Shown here: piece by piece, positions 45,078-55,352 of the stretch
Layout: each line of letters begins with the position of its first letter
Numbering within the stretch: position 1 is the stretch's first letter
Assembly: GCF_014268505.2 (NCBI RefSeq)
Contig: NZ_JABWQP020000003.1
Coordinates: 124,001-188,000, forward strand
Reading direction: 5' to 3'
Source: Pseudomonas khorasanensis
GTDB taxonomy: Bacteria > Pseudomonadota > Gammaproteobacteria > Pseudomonadales > Pseudomonadaceae
DNA: 64,000 bases
Notes under the pieces: model-generated
Databases searched by the model: none
What the model saw: only the letters and a program-made list of their open reading frames with translations
Told to the model about the DNA's origin: nothing
Made by a program: the position numbers and the translations under genes

Positions 45078-46664
45078 ATGCGCCTCGCTGCCCTACCCCT
45101 GTTGCTCGCCCCGCTCCTGCTGAGCCCCCTGGCCCAGGCTGCCGCACTGAGCGTCTGTACCGAGGCCAGCCCTGAAGGCTTCGATGTGGTGCAGTACAAC
45201 TCGCTGACCACCACCAACGCCTCGGCTGACGTGCTAATGAATCGCCTGGTGGACTTCGACACCGCCAGCGGCAAGGTCACGCCGAGCCTGGCCGATAGCT
45301 GGGAAGTGAGCCCGGATGGGCTGACGTATGTGTTCAAGCTACACCCGCAAGTGAAGTTTCATACAACCGATTACTTCAAGCCGAGCCGCGAACTGACCGC
45401 CGAAGATGTGAAGTTCAGTTTCGACCGCATGCTCGACCCGGCCAATCCATGGCACAAAGTCGCCCAGAGCGGCTTCCCTCATGCGCAATCGATGCAACTG
45501 CCTGCCCTGATCAAGAAGATCGACGCGCTAGACCCGCTCACGGTGCGCTTTACCCTTGATCATCCGGACTCGACCTTCCTGGCGACCCTGAGCATGGGCT
45601 TCGCCTCGGTCTATTCAGCCGAATACGCCGACAAGCTGATGAAGACTGGTGCGACGGACAAGCTCAACAGCCAGCCGATCGGCACCGGGCCGTTCGTGTT
45701 CAATCGCTTCCAGAAAGACGCGGCGATCCGCTACAAGGCGAACCCGGAGTACTTTCGCGGCAAACCCGCAGTCGATCCGCTGATCTTCGCCATCACCCCA
45801 GACGCCAACGTGCGCCTGCAAAAGCTGCGGCGCAACGAATGCCAGATCGCCCTGTCGCCGAAGCCACTGGACGTACAGGCCGCACTGAAGGAGCCGACCT
45901 TAAAAGTCGAAAAGACTGACGCGTTCATGACCGCTTTCGTTGGCATCAATAGCCAGCACCCGCCGCTGGACAAGCCGGAAGTGCGCCAGGCAATCAACCT
46001 GGCCTTCGACAAGGCCAACTACATCAAAGCCGTGTTCGAAGACACCGCCGAAGCGGCCAATGGACCTTACCCGCCAAACACCTGGAGCTACGCGAAGAGC
46101 CTGCCGGGCTACCCGCACGACGTGGCGAAAGCCAAGGCGCTGCTGGCCAAGGCCGGATTGAAGGATGGCTTCCAGACCACGATCTGGACGCGTCCGTCGG
46201 GCAGCCTGCTTAACCCCAATCCAAGTCTCGGCGCACAGATGTTGCAATCGGACCTGGCGGAAATCGGCATCCAGGCCGAAATACGCGTGATCGAATGGGG
46301 CGAACTGATTCGCCGCGCCAAGGCTGGCGAGCATGATTTGTTGTTCATGGGCTGGGCTGGCGACAACGGTGACCCGGATAACTTCCTCACACCACAGTTT
46401 TCCTGCGCCGCCGTCAAGTCAGGCACCAATTTCGCCCGCTACTGCAACGCCGATCTGGACAAGCTGATCAGCGCCGGCAAGACCACCAGCGAACAAGGCG
46501 TGCGCACCAAGCTGTACGAACAGGCACAAGCGCAGATTCAGCAGCAGGCATTGTGGCTGCCGCTGGCGCACCCGACCGCTTATGCCTTGACCCGTAAAGA
46601 CATCCAGGGCTATTCCGTCAGCCCGTTCGGCCGGCAGGACTACTCCAAAGTCACCCTTAAATAA
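45078..46664 (+). CDS. Periplasmic peptide-binding protein of an ABC importer (DppA-like)
   Basis: A 528-residue family 5 extracellular solute-binding protein. Signal peptide MRLAALPLLLAPLLLSPLAQA. The mature N-terminus ALSVCTEASPEGFDVVQYNSLTTTNASADVLMNRL and the LADSWEVSPDGLTYVFKLHPQVKFH signature are typical of dipeptide and haem-binding DppA-like proteins. No permease or ATPase genes are adjacent, so it may serve a transporter encoded elsewhere or act as an alternative binding protein. A type B repeat follows. Confidence 0.92.
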   Translation: MRLAALPLLLAPLLLSPLAQAAALSVCTEASPEGFDVVQYNSLTTTNASADVLMNRLVDFDTASGKVTPSLADSWEVSPDGLTYVFKLHPQVKFHTTDYFKPSRELTAEDVKFSFDRMLDPANPWHKVAQSGFPHAQSMQLPALIKKIDALDPLTVRFTLDHPDSTFLATLSMGFASVYSAEYADKLMKTGATDKLNSQPIGTGPFVFNRFQKDAAIRYKANPEYFRGKPAVDPLIFAITPDANVRLQKLRRNECQIALSPKPLDVQAALKEPTLKVEKTDAFMTAFVGINSQHPPLDKPEVRQAINLAFDKANYIKAVFEDTAEAANGPYPPNTWSYAKSLPGYPHDVAKAKALLAKAGLKDGFQTTIWTRPSGSLLNPNPSLGAQMLQSDLAEIGIQAEIRVIEWGELIRRAKAGEHDLLFMGWAGDNGDPDNFLTPQFSCAAVKSGTNFARYCNADLDKLISAGKTTSEQGVRTKLYEQAQAQIQQQALWLPLAHPTAYALTRKDIQGYSVSPFGRQDYSKVTLK

Positions 46665-46681
46665 CTTTCCCTACACAAAAC

Positions 46682-46771
46682 CTGTGGGAGCTGTCGAGTG
46701 CAACGAGGCTGCGATCTTTTGATCTAAAAAACAGGATCAAAAGATCGCAGTCTTCGGCAGTTCCTACAGGG
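46682..46771. repeat. Palindromic repeat pair, type B
   Basis: The left arm is ctgtgggagctgtcgagtgc ... aggctgcgatcttttgatct and the right arm gatcaaaagatcgcagtctt followed by cggcagttcctacaggg. The left arm carries a short insertion (gtgcaac) relative to other copies. It lies between convergent genes. Confidence 0.82.
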
Positions 46772-46788
46772 AGAGTGCCTGCAGGGGG

Positions 46789-47463
46789 CTACATCCAGCC
46801 GCACTCCGCCATCGACAGCGGCTCGCCGTCACCGACGATGAAGTGATCCAGCACCCGCACATCAATCAGCTCCAGCGCCTTTTGCAGGCGCTTGGTCAGC
46901 AGACGATCCGCCTGACTGGGGTCAGTGTTTCCGGACGGATGGTTATGGCACAGGATCACCGCCGCCGCGTTATTGGCCAGCGCACGCTTCACCACCTCCC
47001 GAGGATGCACGCTCGTGTTGTCGATCGAGCCGCGAAACAGGGCCTCGAAATTCAGCACCTGATGTTTTGAATCCAGAAAAAGACAGCCAAACACCTCGTG
47101 CGGCTCATGGCGCAGCATGGCCTTGAGGTAATCACGCACAACCTGTGGATTTTCCAACGCCGGTTTGCGGCGCATTCGCTCCGCCAGATGTCGCCGACCC
47201 ATCTCCAGCACGGCCTGCAACTGAGCGTATTTCGCCGGCCCCAAACCCAACTGTTCACTGAACGAGCCCAGGTCGGAATCGAGCAAAACCCGCAGGCTGC
47301 CGAACTGAGTCAACAAGTGTCGCGCCAGATCCACCGCGCTTTTGCCCGACACACCGGTGCGTAAAAAAATTGCCAGCAATTCGGCATCCGAAAGGCTTCC
47401 CGAGCCCTGCTCAATCAGCTTCTCCCGCGGCCGCTCTGCCGCCGGCCAATCGCGAATACTCAT
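46789..47463 (-). CDS. radC: RadC-family JAB-domain protein
   Basis: A 224-residue RadC/YicR family protein. The N-terminal half is helix-hairpin-helix-like ([45 protein letters not shown]). The C-terminal JAB/MPN domain has the metal site [14 protein letters not shown]. The historical link to DNA repair is disputed. The internal ATG has a perfect AAGGAGG site seven bases upstream; the longer frame is not supported. It is divergent from coaBC, as in most Pseudomonas. Confidence 0.94.
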   Translation of the reverse strand: MSIRDWPAAERPREKLIEQGSGSLSDAELLAIFLRTGVSGKSAVDLARHLLTQFGSLRVLLDSDLGSFSEQLGLGPAKYAQLQAVLEMGRRHLAERMRRKPALENPQVVRDYLKAMLRHEPHEVFGCLFLDSKHQVLNFEALFRGSIDNTSVHPREVVKRALANNAAAVILCHNHPSGNTDPSQADRLLTKRLQKALELIDVRVLDHFIVGDGEPLSMAECGWM

Positions 47464-47596
47464 AGCACCTCCTTGTCTGTGGGCGCCGCTGTTCCGTAGC
47501 GGTCGCTGTGATATCGTAGCCCATCTTTTTTGCGGTCGACTCAACCCTGGGGAGGGGCATCGCACCGCAGTCATCAACGAAATGAAAGGCAGACCT

Positions 47597-48805
47597 ATGC
47601 AGCGGCTGTATCGGAAACGCATCGTTCTGGGCGTCGGCGGCGGCATCGCGGCCTACAAGAGCGCCGATCTGGTTCGCCGCCTGATCGACCAGGGTGCCGA
47701 AGTGCGCGTGGTCATGACCCATGGCGGCGCCGAGTTCATCACCCCGCTGACCATGCAGGCCCTGTCGGGCCACCCGGTTCATCTGGATTTGCTCGACCCC
47801 GCCGCCGAAGCCGCGATGGGCCACATCGAGCTGGCAAAATGGGCCGATCTGGTGCTGATCGCCCCGGCCACCGCCGACCTGATCGCCCGTCTTGCGCAAG
47901 GTATCGCCAACGATTTGCTGACCACGCTGGTGCTGGCAACCGACGCCGTCGTTGCCGTCGCGCCAGCGATGAACCAAGCGATGTGGCGTGACCCGGCCAC
48001 CCAGGCCAACCTGCAAGTCCTTGAAAGCCGTGGCCTGAAGACCTTCGGCCCGGCCTCGGGCAGCCAGGCCTGCGGCGACGTCGGCATGGGCCGCATGATG
48101 GAAGCCACAGATCTGGCGCTGCTCGCCGCCGACTGTTTCCAGCGTCAGGCGCTGACCGGCAAGCACGTCGTGATTACAGCCGGCCCGACTCAGGAAAACA
48201 TCGACCCGGTACGCTACATCACCAACCACAGTTCGGGGAAAATGGGCTTTGCTCTCGCCGAAGCCGCTGTGGAAGCCGGCGCCCGCGTCACCCTGATCAG
48301 CGGCCCGGTGCACTTGCCGACCCCCGACCGCGTTACGCGCATCGACGTGGTCAGCGCCCGCGACATGCTTGCCGCCTGTGAGTCGGCGATCCCGTGCGAC
48401 GTGTTCATCGCCTCCGCTGCGGTGGCGGACTACCGTCCGGAAGTGGTTGCCCCGCATAAACTCAAGAAAGACCCTACGAGCGGTGACGGCTTCGTCCTGC
48501 AAATGGTGCGCAACCCGGACATCCTGGCCACCATCGCCACTCGCCCTGACCGTCCGTTCAGTGTCGGTTTCGCCGCCGAAACCGAACACCTGCTCGACTA
48601 CGCTGCACGCAAGCTCAAGGACAAGAATCTCGATCTGATCGTCGCCAACGACGTCGCCAATCCGAGCATCGGGTTCAACAGTGAAGAGAACGCATGCAGC
48701 GTGATTGACCGTGAGCTGCACGCCACGGTTTTCGCCCAGACCAGCAAGAGCAAAATCGCTCGCCAACTGGTCACTTTTATCGCCGAACGTCTGAACCAGG
48801 TTTAA
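47597..48805 (+). CDS. coaBC: Bifunctional phosphopantothenoylcysteine decarboxylase/synthetase
   Basis: A 402-residue CoA biosynthesis enzyme. The CoaC flavoprotein half (residues 1-185) starts [22 protein letters not shown] and includes [32 protein letters not shown] and APAMNQAMW. The CoaB half (about 190-400) has [25 protein letters not shown] and [10 protein letters not shown]. It joins cysteine to phosphopantothenate and decarboxylates the product to phosphopantetheine. ATG 47582 is an alternative start ([10 protein letters not shown]). It is followed after five bases by dut. Confidence 0.96.
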   Translation: MQRLYRKRIVLGVGGGIAAYKSADLVRRLIDQGAEVRVVMTHGGAEFITPLTMQALSGHPVHLDLLDPAAEAAMGHIELAKWADLVLIAPATADLIARLAQGIANDLLTTLVLATDAVVAVAPAMNQAMWRDPATQANLQVLESRGLKTFGPASGSQACGDVGMGRMMEATDLALLAADCFQRQALTGKHVVITAGPTQENIDPVRYITNHSSGKMGFALAEAAVEAGARVTLISGPVHLPTPDRVTRIDVVSARDMLAACESAIPCDVFIASAAVADYRPEVVAPHKLKKDPTSGDGFVLQMVRNPDILATIATRPDRPFSVGFAAETEHLLDYAARKLKDKNLDLIVANDVANPSIGFNSEENACSVIDRELHATVFAQTSKSKIARQLVTFIAERLNQV

Positions 48806-48810
48806 TTTAC

Positions 48811-49266
48811 ATGCACGCTTTGCAAGCCAAGATCCTCGACCCACGCATCGGTACCGAATTTCCGCTGCCGCAATACGCCACCCCGGGCTCCGCCGGCCTC
48901 GATCTGCGCGCCATGCTGGAGCAGGACATCGTGATCAAGCCGGGTGAAACCGTGCTGATCCCGACCGGTCTGTCGGTCTACATCGGCAACCCGAACCTCG
49001 CCGCATTAATCCTGCCGCGCTCGGGCATGGGCCATAAACACGGCATCGTCCTGGGCAATCTGGTCGGCCTGATCGACTCCGACTACCAGGGCCCGCTGAT
49101 GGTGTCGTGCTGGAACCGCGGCCAGAGCGACTTCACCATGACCGTCGGCGAACGTCTGGCTCAACTGGTGCTCGTGCCGGTGGTTCAGGCGCATTTCGAA
49201 ATGGTTGAAGAGTTCGTCGAAACCGAACGTGGCACCGGCGGTTTCGGGCATACCGGCACCAAGTAA
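48811..49266 (+). CDS. dut: dUTP diphosphatase
   Basis: A 151-residue trimeric dUTPase, which hydrolyses dUTP to dUMP and keeps uracil out of DNA. The five motifs are visible: [55 protein letters not shown] and the P-loop-like C-terminus [12 protein letters not shown]. It is five bases downstream of coaBC and surely cotranscribed. A type C repeat follows. Confidence 0.97.
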   Translation: MHALQAKILDPRIGTEFPLPQYATPGSAGLDLRAMLEQDIVIKPGETVLIPTGLSVYIGNPNLAALILPRSGMGHKHGIVLGNLVGLIDSDYQGPLMVSCWNRGQSDFTMTVGERLAQLVLVPVVQAHFEMVEEFVETERGTGGFGHTGTK

Positions 49267-49572
49267 CTGTTAAAAAACCAATGTGGCGAGTGAGCTTGCT
49301 CCCGCTGGGCCGCGCAGCAGACCCAACATCCTGTGGGCGCTGCGCACCCAAGCGGGAGCAAGCTCCCTCGCCACAAAAATGCGCAGCAAGAGAGTCAGGT
49401 TCCAACGCTCGGTCAATGTTTTGCTGACCCAAAGCCACGCCAGCCGAGGCGTCATGGCCCTTTCATACCACGAACTCTCTGCGGAAAACGCCGTCATACC
49501 CTTCAGTTTGAGCCTGCCGACACCTGATTCGTCGGTCTGTCCCGCCACTTTCGAAATGGAGCATTTCCGTAG
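49267..49572. other. Intergenic region before algC
   Basis: A 306-base gap. Bases 49282-49375 are a type C repeat pair. The remaining 195 bases should include the algC promoter, but I cannot place it; no gene is visible. Confidence 0.45.
49282..49375. repeat. Palindromic repeat pair, type C
   Basis: Arms gtggcgagtgagcttgctcc ... cgctgggccgcgcagc and gcgctgcgcacccaagcggg followed by agcaagctccctcgccac. It is similar in length and layout to the 40.2 kb copy. It lies between dut and algC, which run in the same direction. Confidence 0.87.
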
Positions 49573-50970
49573 ATGAGCACCCCAGCCAATATTGCCCCGA
49601 AGCTGCCTGACAGCATTTTCCGCGCCTACGACATTCGTGGCACCGTGCCGGAATTCCTGAACGCAGAAACCGCTTACTGGATCGGCCGCGCCATCGGCTC
49701 GCAAAGCCTGGCCCAGGGCGAACCCAACGTGTCGGTCGGTCGCGACGGCCGCCTGTCTGGCCCGGAGCTGGTTGCAGAGCTCATTCGCGGCATCGCCGAA
49801 AGCGGTTGCCATGTCAGCGATGTTGGCCTCGTGCCGACGCCGGCGCTGTATTACGCCGCCAACGTCCTGGCCGGCAAGTCCGGGGTGATGCTCACCGGCA
49901 GCCACAACCCGTCGAACTACAACGGCTTCAAGATCGTGATCGCTGGCGATACCCTCGCCAACGAACAGATTCAGGTGCTGCATGAGCGCATCAAAAACAA
50001 CGACCTGAGCACTGGCCAGGGCAGCGTCACCCAGGTCGAAATCCTCGACCGTTACAACACAGAGATCGTCCAGGACATCAAACTGGCCCGCCGTCTGAAA
50101 GTCGTGGTCGACTGCGGTAACGGCGCGGCCGGTGTGATCGCCCCGCAACTGATCGAAGCGCTGAACTGCGAAGTCATCCCGCTGTTTTGCGAAGTCGACG
50201 GCAACTTCCCGAACCATCACCCGGATCCGGGCAAGCCGGAAAACCTTGTAGACCTGATCGCCAAGGTCAAGGAAACCAATGCTGATCTCGGTTTGGCGTT
50301 CGACGGCGACGGCGACCGCGTTGGCGTGGTGACCAACACCGGCAGCATCGTTTACCCCGATCGGCTGTTGATGCTGTTCGCTCGCGATGTCGTCGCGCGT
50401 AACCCGGATGCCGAGATCATCTTTGACGTTAAATGCACCCGTCGCCTGGTGCCGCTGATCAAGGAATACGGCGGTCGGCCGCTAATGTGGAAGACCGGTC
50501 ACTCGTTGATCAAAAAGAAAATGAAACAATCCGGTGCGCTGTTGGCCGGCGAAATGAGCGGGCACATCTTCTTCAAGGAACGCTGGTTCGGTTTCGACGA
50601 CGGCATCTACAGCGCCGCTCGGTTGCTGGAGATCCTCAGCAAGGAAAAATCCACCGCGGAAGAGCTGTTCGCCACCTTCCCGAACGATATTTCCACACCA
50701 GAAATCAATATCCATGTGACCGAAGAGAGCAAATTCAGCATCATTGATGCACTGCACGATGCTCAGTGGGGCGATGGCGCCGACCTGACCACCATCGACG
50801 GCGTGCGGGTTGATTACGCCAAAGGCTGGGGCCTGGTGCGCGCGTCCAACACCACACCGGTGCTGGTGCTGCGCTTCGAGGCCGATGACGAGGCTGAATT
50901 GCAGCGCATCAAGGATGTGTTCCACGCCCAACTGAAACGCGTTGCACCTGATCTCCAATTACCGTTCTGA
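49573..50970 (+). CDS. algC: Phosphomannomutase/phosphoglucomutase AlgC
   Basis: A 465-residue alpha-D-phosphohexomutase supplying mannose 1-phosphate and glucose 1-phosphate for alginate, LPS, Psl-type polysaccharide and rhamnolipid precursors. Domain 1 has the catalytic phospho-Ser in VMLTGSHNPSNYNGFK. The metal loop is AFDGDGDRVGVV. The sugar-specificity loop is GEMSGHIFFKERWFGFDDGIYSA. The phosphate-binding loop is VRASNTTPVLVLRFE near the end. The length equals the short AlgC form. It is 17 bases upstream of argB on the same strand. Confidence 0.97.
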   Translation: MSTPANIAPKLPDSIFRAYDIRGTVPEFLNAETAYWIGRAIGSQSLAQGEPNVSVGRDGRLSGPELVAELIRGIAESGCHVSDVGLVPTPALYYAANVLAGKSGVMLTGSHNPSNYNGFKIVIAGDTLANEQIQVLHERIKNNDLSTGQGSVTQVEILDRYNTEIVQDIKLARRLKVVVDCGNGAAGVIAPQLIEALNCEVIPLFCEVDGNFPNHHPDPGKPENLVDLIAKVKETNADLGLAFDGDGDRVGVVTNTGSIVYPDRLLMLFARDVVARNPDAEIIFDVKCTRRLVPLIKEYGGRPLMWKTGHSLIKKKMKQSGALLAGEMSGHIFFKERWFGFDDGIYSAARLLEILSKEKSTAEELFATFPNDISTPEINIHVTEESKFSIIDALHDAQWGDGADLTTIDGVRVDYAKGWGLVRASNTTPVLVLRFEADDEAELQRIKDVFHAQLKRVAPDLQLPF

Positions 50971-50987
50971 TCCACCCGGAGCCCTGA

Positions 50988-51893
<906 letters not shown>

Positions 51894-51902
51894 TCGCCGA
51901 AG

Positions 51903-51992
51903 ACAAAAGATCGCGGCCTGCGGCAGCTCTTGCATAGGGAATTTCATAGGTAAGAAATTCCTGTCGGAACTGACGAAGTCTGCGATCTTTTT
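51903..51992. repeat. Degenerate type B palindromic repeat pair
   Basis: Arms acaaaagatcgcggcctgcg followed by gcagctctt, and gtcggaactgacgaagtctg followed by cgatctttttt. It is recognisable by the agatcgc and gcgatctt ends but has more changes than other copies, as expected of an older element. Confidence 0.65.
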
Positions 51993-52094
51993 TATGCGCG
52001 AAAGAAATGTCTGGCGTAAGACAGCGAAACGTCCGACATCCGCTCAGAACAAATCTCCCTAGGATCTTCCTCTCATCCAGCGGAGATCCATCCC

Positions 52095-52325
52095 ATGCAA
52101 AAAAACTACGTTCCTTACGGCAGCGATATTGCCTCAGGCAGCTACGCCTGCGTGGACTGCGGCCGAGCGTATTCCGGACAGTCGAAAAAATCGATGCCGC
52201 CCTGCCCTGATTTCACCGAAGCATCTCACCCGCTGAAGGGCTGGAAAGTGCTGAGCGGCCAAGGGGACGCGCCTCAGGATCCTTACCCGGAAAAAAAGGA
52301 AAAACCCGCCGCCAGCGCGAATTAA
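52095..52325 (+). CDS. Small zinc-ribbon-like protein
   Basis: A 76-residue protein with one Cys pair, YACVDCGRAYSG, near residue 20 and a further Cys in MPPCPDF near residue 36. This is a half zinc-ribbon-like pattern. The C-terminus is Lys/Glu/Ala-rich and probably disordered. The ATG follows GGAGATCC. It precedes two further small genes in the same direction (17 bases to the next), a possible three-gene operon. No named family. Confidence 0.6.
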   Translation: MQKNYVPYGSDIASGSYACVDCGRAYSGQSKKSMPPCPDFTEASHPLKGWKVLSGQGDAPQDPYPEKKEKPAASAN

Positions 52326-52342
52326 TTCGGAGCGATTGAGCC

Positions 52343-52915
52343 ATGCAGATCACGTTCACGATCGACGCCGACGCTTTCGAGCAGGAACAAAAGGAACCGG
52401 TCAAAAAGACCCTGCGCATAGGCGACGCTGAAATCGCTCACGCGCTGCAGCGCATCGCCAAGGCCAGCCTGACCGAATACCTGAAAATGCTGGTCGAAGG
52501 CGGCATGCCCAGCCGGGCTGATGAGGCCAAGCAGGATCGCCTGCTGTATCTGATTCAAAGCTATTTCGGGCAAACGCTGCCGACGGAATCGCAGATCTCG
52601 ACAATCTTTCAACTGACCCAGAGCCAAAGCAAAACCCTGCTGAAAAACACCGTTTCGCGCTTTCGCAATCAACTGGACGACATCCTGCAGCACAGCATGC
52701 GGGCAGTCATCGAAACCGCCGAACATGCGCAAACCGTTTTTCTGGTGGTGATCAGCTCGGACGTTATTCGTGATGAGCTGAACATGCTGATCACGCAAAA
52801 CGAGCCGACCTTCAAACCCATCACCAAACGCAAGGGCAGCGCCGGTCAGTTTGAAATCAGCGAGGATTCCCATGCGTTGCTCTGCGCAACCCTGGGGCTC
52901 AATGCCGTTCAGTGA
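52343..52915 (+). CDS. Conserved hypothetical protein
   Basis: A 190-residue soluble protein, MQITFTIDADAFEQEQKEPV at the start, rich in helix-forming segments (DEAKQDRLLYLIQSYFGQTLPTESQISTIFQLTQSQSKTLLKNTVSRF). Residues 85-120 look like a helix-turn-helix (TESQISTIFQLTQSQSKTLL), so DNA binding is conceivable. The stop overlaps the next gene's start by 14 bases. No family recognised; the function is unknown. Confidence 0.6.
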   Translation: MQITFTIDADAFEQEQKEPVKKTLRIGDAEIAHALQRIAKASLTEYLKMLVEGGMPSRADEAKQDRLLYLIQSYFGQTLPTESQISTIFQLTQSQSKTLLKNTVSRFRNQLDDILQHSMRAVIETAEHAQTVFLVVISSDVIRDELNMLITQNEPTFKPITKRKGSAGQFEISEDSHALLCATLGLNAVQ

Positions 52916-53285
52916 CATCGTCGCGGTCAGTGGCTTGCTGCTGACCCTGACTACCTTCATGTTCAATCTGGCGTGGTCAGCACTCAATGAGGCACTGGCT
53001 CAAGATGAATATCAAAAGGGCTCGCAGAGTCGAAAGCGCAGTCGAGACAAGGTTCTGGGTGCTTTTTACTGGCGTGCGTTGCCGCTGACGTGCGCTTTCA
53101 CAGCGTTGTTTTACGTCAACCTACCCGCCGCCGTACGCATCGTTCGTAGCAGCACGCTGGATCTGTGGGACTTTGATATAGATCGTACGCTGTACGTCAT
53201 GGTGGTGATGGCGTTGCTGGCGTTTGCGCTGGTCAATGGCGCATTAGCGCTGAGACTGCTGAGGAAATGGCACAAACTGCGTTAG
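52902..53285 (+). CDS. Small inner-membrane protein
   Basis: A 127-residue protein with three likely helices: about 5-25 (IVAVSGLLLTLTTFMFNLAW), 63-80 (RALPLTCAFTALFYVNLP) and 98-120 (LYVMVVMALLAFALVNGALAL). A basic stretch SRKRSRDK lies on the cytoplasmic side. Start MPFSDIV overlaps the previous gene by 14 bases, suggesting coupling. No family recognised. Function unknown. Confidence 0.55.
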   Translation: MPFSDIVAVSGLLLTLTTFMFNLAWSALNEALAQDEYQKGSQSRKRSRDKVLGAFYWRALPLTCAFTALFYVNLPAAVRIVRSSTLDLWDFDIDRTLYVMVVMALLAFALVNGALALRLLRKWHKLR

Positions 53286-53287
53286 CC

Positions 53288-53370
53288 CCTGTAGGAGCTG
53301 CCGAAGGCTGCGATCTTTTGATTTTGTTTTTTAAGATCAAAAGATCGCAGCCTTCGGCAGCTCCTGCAGG
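53288..53370. repeat. Palindromic repeat pair, type B
   Basis: Arms ctgtaggagctgccgaaggc followed by tgcgatctttt, and aaaagatcgcagccttcggc followed by agctcctgcagg. It is nearly perfect, with about 20 T/A-rich bases in the loop. It lies between convergent genes and could act as a terminator. Confidence 0.88.
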
Positions 53371-53376
53371 TTTGTA

Positions 53377-54021
53377 TCACACGCCAAATTGGGCGCGATA
53401 CGCTTCCACGGCTGGCAAATGTTGCTTGAGCTGCGGATCGTCGGCGAGGAATTCCAGCACCTGATTCAGCGAAACGATGCTGATCACCGGGATACCGAAG
53501 TCACGCTCCACTTCCTGAATCGCCGACAACTCGCCGTTGCCACGTTCCTGACGGTTCAAGGCAATCAACACACCGGCGGCCTTGGCGCCGTCCTGGGAGG
53601 CGATGATCTGCATCACTTCACGAATCGCGGTGCCGGCGGTAATCACGTCGTCGATGATCAGCACATCACCGGTCAGCGGCGCGCCGACCAGGCTGCCGCC
53701 TTCGCCGTGGGTCTTGGCTTCCTTGCGGTTGAAGCACCACGGCAGATCCCGGTCGTGATGCTCGGCCAGCGCAACGGCCGTGGTTGCTGCCAGCGGAATG
53801 CCTTTGTATGCCGGGCCAAACAGAACGTCGAAAGCAATGCCGCTTTCAGCGATGGCGGCAGCATAGAAACGCCCCAATTGCGCCAGGGCCGAACCCGAGT
53901 TGAACAGGCCGGCGTTGAAGAAGTAGGGACTGGTGCGCCCGGACTTCAGGGTGAACTCACCGAAGCGCAAAACGCCGCGATCGATGGCAAAACGAATGAA
54001 ATCGCGCTGATACGCTTGCAT
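53377..54021 (-). CDS. pyrE: Orotate phosphoribosyltransferase
   Basis: A 214-residue PRTase converting orotate to OMP in pyrimidine synthesis. The PRPP motif is [19 protein letters not shown] near residue 120, and the N-terminal [19 protein letters not shown] is specific to PyrE. The catalytic loop includes [16 protein letters not shown] giving [11 protein letters not shown]. It is divergent from crc, whose start is 82 bases away, the standard Pseudomonas arrangement. Confidence 0.97.
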   Translation of the reverse strand: MQAYQRDFIRFAIDRGVLRFGEFTLKSGRTSPYFFNAGLFNSGSALAQLGRFYAAAIAESGIAFDVLFGPAYKGIPLAATTAVALAEHHDRDLPWCFNRKEAKTHGEGGSLVGAPLTGDVLIIDDVITAGTAIREVMQIIASQDGAKAAGVLIALNRQERGNGELSAIQEVERDFGIPVISIVSLNQVLEFLADDPQLKQHLPAVEAYRAQFGV

Positions 54022-54103
54022 GAAAAAAACCCCAAATACCACGGATTTAGCTAATTAGCTTGACGCCGTGTATCATACACGCACGCGATTTTTGGGGCCA
54101 TTT

Positions 54104-54883
54104 ATGCGGATCATCAGTGTGAACGTCAATGGTATTCAGGCTGCAGTCGAGCGCGGTTTGCTCAGTTGGCTGCAAGCCCAGAATGCCGACGTCATCTGCC
54201 TGCAGGACACCCGTGCCTCCGCCTTTGAACTGGATGACCCAGCCTTCCAACTGGATGGCTACTTCCTTTATGCCTGCGATGCTGAAGTCCCTGCCCAAGG
54301 TGGCGTGGCTTTGTATTCGCGGCTGCAACCGAAGGCTGTCATCAGCGGTCTCGGTTTCGAGACGGCCGACCGCTACGGGCGCTACCTGCAAGCAGATTTC
54401 GACAAAGTCAGTATTGCCACCTTGCTGTTTCCCTCCGGGATGAACGGCGATGAGGACTTGAACCAGAAGTTCAAGCTCATGGACGATTTCGGCAAGTACC
54501 TGGACAAACAGCGACGCAAACGTCGCGAGTACATTTATTGTGGCTCGCTGTACGTTGCGCAGCAGAAGCTCGACATCAAGAACTGGCGCGACAGCCAGCA
54601 ATCTCCAGGCTTCCTGGCGCCGGAACGCGCCTGGATGGACGAGATTGTCGGCAACATGGGCTACGTCGATGCGTTGCGCGAAGTCAGCCGTGAGGGCGAT
54701 CAGTACAGCTGGTGGCCGGATAATGAACAGGCCGAGATGCTCAATCTGGGCTGGCGTTTCGACTACCAGATCCTGACTCCCGGCCTGCGTCGCTCGGTGC
54801 GTAGCGCGCGCCTGCCGCGCCAGCCACGTTTCTCGCAGCATGCGCCGCTGATCGTTGACTACGACTGGACGCTGACCATTTAA
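54104..54883 (+). CDS. crc: Catabolite repression control protein Crc
   Basis: A 259-residue protein of the exonuclease III-like fold (endonuclease/exonuclease/phosphatase family). MRIISVNVNGIQAAVERGLLSWLQ and DRYGRYLQADFDKVSIATLLFPSG match Pseudomonas Crc, which lacks nuclease activity and partners with Hfq on A-rich mRNA motifs to repress use of poorer carbon sources. The chosen ATG is the family start, twelve codons inside the longer frame; GGGG precedes it. It is likely to affect several catabolic genes of this window. Confidence 0.96.
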   Translation: MRIISVNVNGIQAAVERGLLSWLQAQNADVICLQDTRASAFELDDPAFQLDGYFLYACDAEVPAQGGVALYSRLQPKAVISGLGFETADRYGRYLQADFDKVSIATLLFPSGMNGDEDLNQKFKLMDDFGKYLDKQRRKRREYIYCGSLYVAQQKLDIKNWRDSQQSPGFLAPERAWMDEIVGNMGYVDALREVSREGDQYSWWPDNEQAEMLNLGWRFDYQILTPGLRRSVRSARLPRQPRFSQHAPLIVDYDWTLTI

Positions 54884-54902
54884 GCGTCCGTACCGTAGAT
54901 GC

Positions 54903-54932
54903 AAAAAAACCGACAGCGATGTCGGTTTTTTT
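54903..54932. terminator. Bidirectional terminator after crc
   Basis: aaaaaaaccgac pairs with gtcggttttttt around agcgat. It lies 20 bases past the crc stop and 23 bases past the convergent DUF4870 gene stop. Confidence 0.92.
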
Positions 54933-54955
54933 GTGGGCGATAGTCAGCTTGAGCG

Positions 54956-55324
54956 TTATTTGATCAATCGCCAGGTGAATGGATAACGATACGGAAAACC
55001 TTCGTTAGCCTTCACCCCGGCAATGATCGTCAACACCAGCGCTGCGATCGCCAGCAGGCCGAACAGGAAGAACCCGATAATCAGCAGCATGAGCAGGAAG
55101 CAGATCATCGAGGCAATCGCGACAGTGATCTGAAAATTCAGCGCCTCCTTGCCCTGTGCATCGATGAACGGGTCTTTCTCGCGCTTCATCTGCCACAGAA
55201 TCAACGGCCCGATCAGATTGCCGAACGGAATCCAGATCCCCAGCAGGGCGGACAAGTGACAAAACATCGCCCATTGACGAACCTCCTGGCTCGGCTTGGG
55301 CAGCAACGCTTGCTCATCGCTCAT
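54956..55324 (-). CDS. DUF4870 small membrane protein (Tic20-like)
   Basis: A 122-residue protein with three hydrophobic helices. The family block is MFCHLSALLGIWIPFGNLIGPLILWQMKREKDPFIDAQGKEALNFQI, followed by a second helix pair (IASMICFLLMLLIIGFFLFGLLAIAALVLTIIAGVKA) and FPYRYPFTWRLIK. These are DUF4870 features. The function is unknown. Start at ATG 55324 with AGGAGG six bases upstream; the preceding GTG is too close to the site. Confidence 0.88.
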   Translation of the reverse strand: MSDEQALLPKPSQEVRQWAMFCHLSALLGIWIPFGNLIGPLILWQMKREKDPFIDAQGKEALNFQITVAIASMICFLLMLLIIGFFLFGLLAIAALVLTIIAGVKANEGFPYRYPFTWRLIK

Positions 55325-55352
55325 CACGTCCTCCTTGCGGTTACGAACCTGC

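Noticed and set aside
47411..48844. 477-codon minus-strand open frame over coaBC
   Set aside because: Antisense shadow; coaBC has all of its motifs on the plus strand.
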